Shown here: in pieces, positions 1-10,410 of the stretch
Layout of the letters: each line of letters begins with the position of its first letter
Numbering within the stretch: the stretch's first letter is position 1
Source of the DNA: Symbiodinium microadriaticum
Taxonomy: Eukaryota > Sar > Dinophyceae > Suessiales > Symbiodiniaceae
Reading direction: 5' to 3'
NCBI GenBank assembly: GCA_001939145.1
Contig: LSRX01000070.1
Coordinates: 1,206,527 to 1,270,526, forward strand
Length of the DNA stretch: 64,000 nt
Made by a program: the position numbers and the translations under genes
The notes under the pieces: model-generated
Database searches by the model: none
Seen by the model: only the letters and a program-made list of their open reading frames with translations
What the model was told of the DNA's origin: nothing

Positions 1-2179
1 CCTCGACTATCAAGGTCGGATAGGGGTTTGATAAAAACGTCTGTCAGCATCCCGATAAGCCCTTTACTGTCGCGCAGCTCGGCCCGGAACGAGACGCGCA
101 GCTGCGCAGGTTGGCCTCGTCACGAATGTGCTCAAGCGAGGTTACGTTGCGATCCCGGGTACCAAGAGAAATCGAGACCGAGCTCAGTGTCTTATCCGCT
201 TTCATCGCAACCCTGTTTGAAACAGACAACGCTGAGGCGACAGCAACGTGAACATGTCAAGCTTAAACAGTGCAACACACATGCAGTATTCAAAACACAT
301 GACACTGTTAGGGTCTTGGGCTAGCCTTAGCAGTGTACACAATGGCGGCAGTAATCGTGTATGTAGCTCCGAGCAGATGATTGTACCTAGTCATCTTCAG
401 GCAAAGGCAGTACAGTCGCGAGTCTTGTTCCTGGCCCCCTGAAACCACGTCTCGCGTCTCACACCGCGGGCGATATATATGTTGAGAGCTGACATGCACA
501 ATGCCCTGCCTGCAGCAGAAACAGCCACACTTTGGACTGCAATCGCGGCACCTCTTGTTGTCCAACATGGCCCCGCTTCAAGAAACCCGGGAAAGATAGG
601 ATAGGGCTAGGGTTGGGGCTTAATTCTCGCCGCATCAATGCTGCTGCACGTCGCTATATAGTGGCTTTGTTTTCGAGCTTTAAAGTCAGCATTATGCTCT
701 GCAACGCAGGCGTCGTGTTCAGGCGTGATAGAGCCGTTGTGCCAAAACCTCTGGTCAACAATTGCACAGAAGCCATAACAAGTCTTCAACATCACCCGGA
801 GATCTGATCGTAAATCCGGATGGATTAAGAAGAACACAACAACTACAGTAAGCATCCTGCCATCCAGATGCAGAACCACTGTAGTTCACAGTACGTACTC
901 CATACAGAAGCGTCCGACGCCAGAAAAAGAAACGAAAGAACTGACGCTGTGAGCTGCACTCGGCTGTCGCCCATGAGGTGGTCCCAGCCTTTTTTGGGGT
1001 ATCTTCAGGTGGGTATATAGCTCTTTAAATTGGGGTCCCTTTTTGGGTCCCCAATATCGTACGGCACCCTTCTACAGCCGACCCTAAGGGACGCTACTTC
1101 TGAGAACTACCCAGGTAGGCTCTTATAGGGGTTCGCACACTCGCACAAGGCAGGCACGAGTCAGGGTTGTGGGGTTAGGGTTGAGGTGTTAAGGTTTAGG
1201 GCTTTAGGTTTAGGGGTTTGGTGGTCGTGGTCTCACCCTGTGGTCGTGGCACGTCGACTTAAGATCAGTACTTATGCGGTTGTTGGCGAGAACTATGCTG
1301 ATCGTAGTGACAAGCAGCCACTTCCCGAAGAAAACGAGGTTTAGACTTGAAGCTGCGACGCGGGAATCCGAACGCCCGAAATTCGTGCATCGCAGTAACC
1401 TCAAGATCTCAGGCACCTCAAGATTTTTTGAGTTTCAGCAGATAAGGAATCCTGGCAGAGACACGAAACAAAGAATCCTGACCGTGGGGACCCCTAAACA
1501 AGGCACCCCTTGTAGACCCATGGTCCATGCCGCATCGCATTCAGCCTAGCTGCCTACTTGCAAGCAGTGGCCATGGATTTGTTGAAGTTTATTACTTCGA
1601 TATGCCAGAGAAAGCAATTCCAATTGACAAAACACGTGCCAAAATTCCGAACTGCTATCCAACTGCGGGGTGTCCTCACAGCGTCACCTGCCTCACAATG
1701 GAAACTTTTAAACTTAAGCCCTGGCCCTGTACACCATGCAAAACCATCTCCTGGGCTCCCAAATCTCGAGCTTGTGCCCGACTTAGCTAGAGTACAAGGC
1801 ACGTGGCAGCCGCCTGCTGATGAGAACGACACGAAAACCTAACCCGCGTGGTCGTCGCCACAGCACACGCCCCTGCGTCTGAAGGCGGTGCGTACGGAGA
1901 GCAACGCAAGCGGAGGCGAATTCAAGAACGACAAGCATATATTTTCCATTCGCATTCCAGCAAGTCGAGACTGAAAACTCACAACATCTGGACACAGAGT
2001 ATAGTAGAATGGTCATCACCGAAAGCATCCGAGGCACAACAATAACATCACAAACCAAGCTGACAAAAAAAGCTCCAACCCCCAAACACTATCGCAACAG
2101 CAAAATCAAATTAACCCCTAATCCCAAACCCTCCATTCCTAAGACTTGAATCGGAAAGCCGAAAACCATATGTATACAC
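1..2179. other. Non-coding stretch, no gene recognised
   Basis: Only short open frames in conflicting directions are present, with no recognisable protein motif. A block of degenerate telomere-type motif (TTTAGGG and variants) lies at about 1163-1219 and is listed separately. I see no RNA gene or promoter that I could defend. Confidence 0.6.
1163..1219 (+). repeat. Degenerate TTTAGGG telomere-like block
   Basis: Several copies and near copies of TTAGGG/TTTAGGG lie close together on the plus strand (ggttaggg, gtttaggg, ctttagg, tttagggg). TTTAGGG is the telomere repeat reported for dinoflagellates and plants. The block is interstitial and too degenerate to be a working telomere. Confidence 0.7.
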
Positions 2180-2199
2180 ATATATATATATAGAGAGAG

Positions 2200-2240
<41 letters not shown>

Positions 2241-2283
2241 CATACATACATACATACATACATACATACATACATACATACAA
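2180..2283. repeat. (TA)n / (CATA)n compound microsatellite
   Basis: An alternating TA run is followed by about ten CATA units. The apparent Met-Tyr-Val-Cys proteins read from it on the minus strand are translations of the repeat, not genes. Confidence 0.95.
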
Positions 2284-4401
2284 ACCCTGCTTAACCCTTC
2301 CAGGCCAAAGCCCTGAAGGGGCCCTGGGACCTTCGCCCTAAGCCCCAAGCTCCGAAAAAGGCCCTACAGGGCCCAAGAACCTCAAAATCCAAAATCTTAA
2401 GACCCGAAGCCGTGGCTCTCGCTGCTGTGCATCTGCATGCTCCGAGGAGGAGCTATCGGAGGGCGCTCGGGCGCGCCTTCAAAGGTCAGGATTTAGAGCT
2501 TAGGGCTTCGACTCTTTAGGGTTTAGGGCAAAAAGCAATGAAGGGCGCTGAACTTCTCTCAGGTTTCTCGGTAGTAGCATTCGCATCAAGATTAGGCTAA
2601 GGAGTATTCTTAGAATTGGTTTTGTTTCATCACTTTTCCTGACGCCCGAGCCTAAAAGTCCGACTCCCTGCTTCGAAAACTTAGTGAACTGCAGGGCAGA
2701 CGTTTCGGGGGCTTATAAGTTTGGAAAGGGGTTCGGGGGGGTTAGGGTTTAGGGGCTTAGGGCATCCTCCCGGTTCAAGAGGGGTTAGGGCTGAGCACTC
2801 GAAGGCGGATTTTTTTCAGGAGTTCTTCAACTTCTTGGCTTCTGTTCGTAGTTTGCAAGAGAGGTGCTTGGAGATCAGAAGAGGACGGGCCCTTCAACCT
2901 GAGACTTTTCTGACACCCAGAGTTCAGCCCTAAAGAAACTCAAAGTGTCTTCGAATCCGAAAGACCTGATCACTGACAACGACAGTCATAGTAACTATGT
3001 CATAGTAATGCAGCCTTTGGGGAATTTCGCCCAGACTCCTAGACTCTGAACCCAAAACCGCAATTCAGCGGAGCCCCTGACTGGGGATCTGGCACGAAAG
3101 GTTTCGGCGGCACAGCTGCGGGTTGCGTGTGCCTAGATGCAGCTGTGCCGTATGGCTCATAGGATTTAGTATGGTGAAGTGTTGAGGGTTTAGGCGAGCT
3201 TCGGAGACACCACTTGGCAAAGCATTCAACAATCGACTCGGGCAGGCCAGGGTAGCCCCCACAGACGTGGAAGAGCCAAAACCTTTAGACCTGCTCCCTG
3301 GATACACCGATCACAAGTCATAAGATACTCGAACCAACACCAGAGCAGGAGCACGACCTAGGCTGCAATCACAAGGCATCAGCCAAGGACCCAACTTGGT
3401 TGGAAAATGTGCACTTTCCACCCACTCCTCCGCCGTGCCATGATGTGACTGCGCCACGGGCATTCTTCCTGTTGGCCCTCCGCGGCTCGCAGCGATACCA
3501 AGTGTGGAGGGCACTGACCTGAGGTAGTGGGGACACACCTACATGGACCTACATCGACCTCATAGCCAAGTCGGAGATTCGAACATAGCATAGACAAGCA
3601 CCCGTATAGAGCCCTCATCGATTTCTAAATTTCTAGCAATTACCCTTCGAACGCCTTGAACCCGGCGAGCAGCCATCAATGTTCACCAAGCGGCGCGGCA
3701 GTCGGATCCATCTTCGCTTTCGGGCTCCTCGCTCTTTGGCCCTTCGGCTTCGCAGGGGCGACGGAGAGCGGGCTTCGTGCCCGCGAGGCTTTGGCCATGA
3801 TGTCGGGCGATGGGATGGGCCTCGGCTGCGTCAAGTCCCGGAATTCCCGAGGACCAACAGAACAGCCCTTCTCAAGGGTTGTTAGTTGACTATGATTTCC
3901 TGAATCTAAGTTCTTATGAAGGTTTATGAAGGTCGGTTCTTCAGGTATTTATGGGCTACTCGTCATCACCCAGGTTGCAGCTGGGTGAAAGGACGATGCA
4001 CATGGGGTCATGACAACGTGATAGTTGGATTCAGATGGTTTCAGATTTCGGGTTCACAGCTTTGGACTCCACCGGCTGCACCGGTTTCAGATTCATCCGA
4101 ATGTGCTCACTCGGGCCATTTGAGGCCGCAGTGAGCCCAAAGCAAGATTCAAGCGCATTGACTTGGGAGTTCGGCCGGTGGCGGGAGTCTCATTCGTAGC
4201 CTTGTGAGATTTCATATGAATTTTGCAAAGATCGCCTAAGCACCTCCTGAAGAAAATGCTCGCCCTTCATCTACGCAGGGCATCCTGGGCGCTCTCTCTC
4301 TCGAAAAGCGCTTTCACATCTGCTCCTATAATCACTAATACGGCCAGACCTGGTGGTTGGTTCTACAGGGTACCTTAAAGCCCTTATAGCCCTAAAGGGC
4401 T

Positions 4402-4470
4402 TCGGGTTTAGGGTCTCAACCCTAAGGCCCTTATAGCCCTATAGGGTTTAGGGTTTAGGGTTTCAACCCG
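4402..4470. repeat. TTTAGGG telomere-like block, both orientations
   Basis: The block holds tttaggg in the plus direction, then ccctaa, then three nearly contiguous tttaggg units near 4445-4465. It is interstitial and short. Confidence 0.75.
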
Positions 4471-4986
4471 TAGAGCCACTGTAAGGCCCCTGCCCAGCAC
4501 CGGCTCTGTCACCCGGAGATCTTGGCCTAGGCACTTGCAGCTCTTCTCGGGGCCTGGAGCCCATGGAGATGGAAAACTCGGGGGTGCTCGGAGCAACGAA
4601 GAAGGCTCGCATGAAGAGCTTCAGAGTTCAGATTTAGGGTTTTCTGGCTTCCGTGCAGGGAAAGGAGGGGGGGCCAGCTCATGAGACGCCGGGGGTCTGG
4701 GGTGAAGCCATCGGAGATCGGCTGAGACAGCACGAGGACACAACACACATGCACGCACATGGGGGGCCTTTATGCATCGAGAATGCAAGTCACAGGGTCC
4801 CCACCGCCCCACGCACACCGAACCTTAAGACTTCATGCAGACTCACTCTCGCAGGAGTCTCATTTTTGAAGCAGGTATGCCTGCACCTCCAACCTTCAGC
4901 TCAACTCACGGTCGACCCAACACGTAGTCACATGTGGATGCCAAGTGTCGGGAACACAAAACTTAAACCTAATGCACCTGTGCCAG

Positions 4987-5108
4987 ATGCGAGATCTGCA
5001 AGCATACTACCTCGGAGAAGACAGTCCCCCTGATGCAAATCCGTCATATGCGAGATCTGCAAGCATACTGCTTCGGAGAAGGCAGCCCCCTCACCTACAA
5101 GCTCTTCC
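4987..5108. repeat. 61-bp imperfect tandem duplication
   Basis: The 20-mer beginning atgcgagatctgcaagcata occurs at 4987 and again at 5048. The following bases also match with scattered substitutions (ctcggagaagacag against ttcggagaaggcag). The two units are adjacent, which points to a local duplication. Confidence 0.85.
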
Positions 5109-8100
5109 AAACCCGCATCAGTCACGAGGGCTGTGAACTCCGACTTGTGTTCCTCAGACTCCCTGACCTTGCTGGGGTGCGAGCCTGTCAGCACGAGGGT
5201 GCTCCCGCGTTGACCTACCAACAGGCAGCCATCATCTGCGAGCTTCGCACCACTGGGTGGGATCACGCCATGTCAAAGGCCACAAACGCGCTCACCACTC
5301 AACTCCCCCATCAACTAGAAGCAGCCTCCAAACTCAGGCCCGGACACGACTGCAAAGTCCTCACTCCTAGTGAGAGCTTTGCCATCCCGAGGTGCTTCCG
5401 ACTTGCTCGCGGATCCACTCGTCGACCTGAGGGTCCAGAAAAGTCTCGCCCGGCATCTTGGCATGCTGCGTGGCGCAAGGTTTTCGGGGGATCCTTCAAT
5501 AGGGATGAGCTTTTGCCGGCAGGCATGTCTCTTGCAAGCGAACATGATCGAAGTATTGTCTGAGCCATCTGAGCACTGAGCAGCTAAAGAAATTTCTGCT
5601 GGCAGGGCTCACCGTTGTTCAACACAACAAACACAAGAGATAAATGATGACAACACACATTCAAGTCATTGTAAAGACTTGAAGCACAGGCACGCTAATG
5701 TAAGGAAGAAGCGGATTCGAGAGGGCCGCCAGTCACTAAAACAAAAACGTGGACACAGACACCGGAAGCAGCGTTACCTACATGAGGGTGTCCCGCAAGT
5801 AAAGGGATACTGCATGACACTGCCCTGTTTAAGGCCCGTATTTTGTAGGGATATTGCGATGTCCGTTGTCTGAAACTTCCACAGCGTAGGCTGCTTTGGA
5901 TAACTGGGCTTCAAGGAGATGCCAAATCCCACCTCATGGCGGAGTCATACTTGGGCGAGCTTGAAGACCTGCAAGGAAGGCTTTTGGGAAGGGATCCCGA
6001 GGCATCTCCGAAATCTGCAGAGCAGCCAAAGCCCCCCCCCCCCCACCCTCTTGCAGGGCATCTCAGCTCCAAGCCTGACGCCATGTGGGTGATCGAGCGT
6101 TGTCCTGACAGATTTCACAAGAGGAGGGCTCGGTTTCCCACATGGAAAAAACAAAAAGGATCTCAGTCGCCGGCGCGGTGGCGGCTTCCGGCCCCGGAGT
6201 CGTTCGGGCCACAGCTTCCGACTTGGACGGCCTAAGGGACGAAGCTGTGCTCGCTTTTGGGGAGTGAAGGGGCCACCAACGACGGCCAGCAATACATATA
6301 ATACAATATATAACATAACAATAATAATACTAATAATAAGAGAACATGTCCCGTCCAAAATCCCATAGCTTCCGGCGCTGGCGCTGCCCTGCTTGGTGGG
6401 GACCTGAGCTTCGGAGAGATAGCATAGTCCAGTTTAAGATGTAGTTTAATGACACAGTAGTATGACATAGTATTGTAGAAGTGTAACATGGTATATAGTT
6501 TACATAATGTGATTCTAGGGCGGGCTCTACACGGTCCAGCAGCTTCAGGGACCCCAGGGCTTCGGGAAGAGGTCCCCACAAGCATCTCCACGGCTAAACT
6601 CGAAGGCGATGCTACCCCACAACTGCCCACAACGTGTTGAAGGAGTGTCAAACGATGCTGATGCGCAAAACAACCACCACCCCGCCCCCACCAAAAAGAA
6701 GCTAGCGAACTTCCTCATGTCCGCTGCAGTTCTGCTGCTTTGAGGTGGTGATCTGCACATCATCTGCCTTCTACACCTAACACAATCCACAGGCCAGGAC
6801 TTGTTGCCTGACATCGTTTACTGCAGAGTAAACCGTTCTAGGGTTCCTAGATGCTAATCGAACTGAGGATGTGCTCTTGTCTTCATGTATAGCCCGCTAT
6901 AGAGCGTAGGTAGGATGGTTCAGGGTTTGGGATGCTTCGGGTATGTTGCTGTATTGCAGTGTGCTGCCGTGATCTTCGAAACCCTAAGCTAAGCCCCGAA
7001 AGCCCGTAAATGCAACACTCTTAAACCTCACAAACCCGACAAAAAAGAAAAAAACACTGCGCTACTTGAGATCCTCCTCCGCTGTCTTAACGACGGAGTG
7101 CCCGAGCCGCATACCCCGCACCGCCAGGGCGTGCATGCGTGGACCTCGCTGGCGTAGGGTTTGTAGGGGAGTTTCAACACCTTTGGCCTTAGGAGTTTCG
7201 CCTCATATCGGCTCATTGCCAATGCCCCTTTTCGTCTGGCGTTCGGACCTCTGGGTCTCAGGGGATTCGAGTTTAGGTTTTCCAGGAAACCTGTGCAACT
7301 GGGGGAAACCTTGTATGTCAAAACGCGCCGACGTCATGCCGCCTTGGTGCATTCGACGGGGATAGAGGGTCATACCCCATCCGACAGAACTGGAATGTTG
7401 GAGTGTTGGTACTACGGGGCATGGTTTACATGCTCATCTCCACATGGACAGAAACACCAAGCTGGGTTGCCAACTCGATGTCAACTCCCAGCTCAGGGCT
7501 TCGTGGCCTGGATTTGGATGACCTCGGTGGGCGAATGGTAGCACTGCTTCGAACACTTCTAGTACCTGTCATGTTCCACATAACTACCACTCTCGGCTAT
7601 ATAACGGCTTCCTATACCATGGCTACAAAGGGACAGTGATCTAATTAGTATGTATCTAATGCTTATAACTGCTCTGCTCTTCTGAAAAGAACCGAAATAC
7701 TGGGAGCCCTGCGCCGGTCGGGTTTGAGCACTTGCAGTCCCATCTTGGCGATGTACCATTGGCATGCCAGCAGGCCTTAGGAAAAAGGTATGAAAAAAAA
7801 CGCGAGTTCTGCTGAAAGGCTCACTCTTAGGTTTGCTTTGTGATTCCGGGGCTCTCCTGTGTGGCAGCAAGGGCCTGAAAAAAGAGCCTCCGCCAGGAAC
7901 CAAAAGAGCAAACGGTGGTCCCTTTGAAATTCCATGACTGCTGCACCCTGGGCCTCGAAAGCCTGCGACCACCAAATCGCAGCACCTTTTTTCTCACAAA
8001 GGGCTATCGTATACTTGCCCTAAACCCCAGAGTCTTTCAACCACGGACTGAGGGCAATGCTGCAACACCTACAAGCCACGCAATGTTAAGCGGGCGAGTC

Positions 8101-8141
8101 GTTTCAGTTCCGGGTGAGATGCCGTCACATTCTACAAGCGC

Positions 8142-8196
8142 CATCTATCTATCTATCTATCTCTCTAGCTACCTATCTATCTATCTATCTATCTAA

Positions 8197-8244
<48 letters not shown>

Positions 8245-8407
8245 GTATATATATATACACATAAATATGTAATATATATATATATATATATATATATAAG
8301 TAAATAACTAATATCTCGACTTTACATGTCTGTCTGTCGGTCTGTCTCTGCCTGTCTGTGTCTGTGTGTGTGTGTGTATATCTATATACATATACATATG
8401 TGTGTGT
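8142..8407. repeat. (CTAT)n, (TA)n, (TCTG)n, (TG)n compound microsatellite
   Basis: A CTAT array (about 8142-8244) is followed by a TA run near 8245-8300. Then come TCTG/TG-type units near 8326-8390. Open frames crossing it on either strand are repeat translations. Confidence 0.95.
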
Positions 8408-9002
8408 AAACACTACATATTCGCCTCGGCCCCGGCCGAAGCGGTCAGAGGCTCCAGAAAACCTCCCTGTTTCCCCACCTCTGTATCCCCTCCCTTTTTC
8501 GGGTTGACAAGTTGACAAGCCAAAGTCCAAAGCTTTTGCTGGAGAAGAGTGTGCTTGCCTCCCTTCCCGGCCCCCGACCGCGCAGCCCGGACCCCGCCCA
8601 CACTCCCCCCCTTCCCTCCTCTCCCCCTTGTGACAAGACGGGCTAACTTAAATTTGGTGAGTTGATGCCAAAACCTTTGAATTCTGGAGCTGTGACTTGT
8701 ACTTCGTTGCAAACCTTGATCCCCCTTCCAACATATGGGAGGTTGTATACGAGACCAGTGAGACGTGTGATACGATGATTATAGCAACGGTTTATGGGAT
8801 ATTGAAGGGAATGCGCCATCTTTCGCGTGGGATGACGGCTCAGAGCCTCAGCATGAAAACAAACACTGACATTAACAAACATTCTGAAGCAAATGTTCGC
8901 ATTCACTCAAGACCTCACCTGTGTGACCTACCCGTTGCTTTCCGAAACAATGCACCTGCTTCAAGCACGGCCGGGCCCGAGGCGACCCGACGCGATTAAA
9001 AT

Positions 9003-9004
<2 letters not shown>

Positions 9005-9039
<35 letters not shown>

Positions 9040-9133
9040 CATACATACATACATACATACATACATACATACATACGTACGTACGTACGTACGTACGTAC
9101 GTACGTACGTACGTACGTACACACACACACACA
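9005..9133. repeat. (TA)n-(CATA)n-(TACG)n-(CA)n compound array
   Basis: Four simple repeats follow one another with no unique DNA between them. The (TACG)n part, 9074-9120, is about eleven perfect units. It is self-complementary, so it could extrude as a cruciform. Confidence 0.95.
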
Positions 9134-9720
9134 TACGCCTGTGTATGTGCTTCAAATTCCCGAATTAAACCCCCTATGAGCCATACTATGAGCCCCTGAG
9201 CTTCGGGCCCTGCACCGCCTGGGAGGGCACGTGCGGGCCTGACGGCAGCCGCAATAAAGAACACGCCAGGGTTTAGTGTCAGAGTGTTCGCCCTCACAGC
9301 GGGCACAGCGGATGAGTTCCTGCCTTTTGTTTAAGCTGTCTGCGTGAAAGCCGGTTCAGATTACACCTCCTTCCCGATGATACTGGAAGCATGCCATGAC
9401 ACAACCAAGACCGATGCTCTAGGCGCCATGCTTGCAAATCAGGAAGGTGAGAGAAAGAGGCATTGCTCTAACTCAGTCGTGTTGGTCGGTTCCATAAGGA
9501 CCAGCTCCTACTCGTCAGTCCCGAGGTCTTGCAGCAAACGAGCAACCGACGGCCTGTAACCCCAATAGATACCGATACTTCAGCGGTTCTTCGTTCGGCA
9601 CCACCTCCGGCGACCAGAGCTGTGTAACAGGACAGGGTCCAGAAGTCTATGCTGAGAAGTTGGTCCACTTGTCGGACTTTGTAGGAAGTTGCGTCGCCAG
9701 ACTCACAGCGCTTCAACCCC

Positions 9721-9777
<57 letters not shown>
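9721..9777. repeat. (CA)n microsatellite
   Basis: An essentially perfect CA dinucleotide run of about 56 bases, read as Cys-Val on the minus strand. Confidence 0.97.
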
Positions 9778-9779
<2 letters not shown>

Positions 9780-10410
9780 CGTCGATGTTTGTTTTAGGCT
9801 TAGACTTCTAACGAGGACTTCTCGGGCAAAAGCGGATTTCCCGGCTCCGGCCTCTGGCCTGTTGGCCCAAAATTCGGAGCACGGTGCTGGCTATGACTTC
9901 AAATGACTTTCAAAACGCGGCAGGCTCCAGGAAGCAGGGCGTCAAAGAACGAGAGGAAGGGAAACAAACAACACGATGTCACTTGCACTCTGAGCTGCGT
10001 GATCAAATCACAATGCCTGCTAGCCCAGGGCCTACGTGCGGCCGGATGCTCAAAAGCGGCTTCCAGATTAGTGTCGACTGTTTTTGTCTGTACTCATCTG
10101 CGCGGCCCGCATCCGCCGCCTGCGGTAAAACTACTTTCAAACATGACGCCTTGCAAACGGGCGGCTCTCTCAAGTGTCCCTGCGCCAACTGAAACTGTAC
10201 CATTGAAGATGGTGCGAGAGAGCCGACAAAGCCGGCACCTGAATGCTTGGCCTTCAGCCTGCGTGTCTCGAATCGCAAGGCCATCGGCCCGGGCTTTACA
10301 AAGCAGTCTGGACAGTGCTTGCGCTGAAAGGCAGCACCTCTGCCGGTTATCGTGGTGCAGGCGGAAGCGATAAACATAACGACTATCTGACTGACTGGCT
10401 TGAGATGTGT

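Larger units (their letters stand above)
2284..8140. other. Non-coding stretch with telomere-like blocks and a small tandem duplication
   Basis: No protein family is recognisable in any frame. TTTAGGG-type blocks lie near 2490-2530, 2737-2763 and 4402-4470, the last with copies in both orientations. A 61-bp imperfect tandem duplication starts at 4987. The longest open frame, 5033-5563 on the plus strand (176 codons), overlaps the duplication and shows no motif I know, so I do not call it a gene. Confidence 0.55.
8408..10410. other. Non-coding stretch 3' of the astacin gene
   Basis: Apart from the two microsatellites listed separately I see no conserved coding signal. The region lies downstream of the astacin stop codon on the minus strand, so its right end (about 10200-10410) may hold the 3' untranslated region. 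I do not see a defensible polyadenylation signal. Confidence 0.55.

Noticed and set aside
5033..5563. Plus-strand open frame of 176 codons
   Set aside because: It has no recognisable motif, overlaps a tandem duplication that shifts frame, and faces an equally open minus-strand frame.
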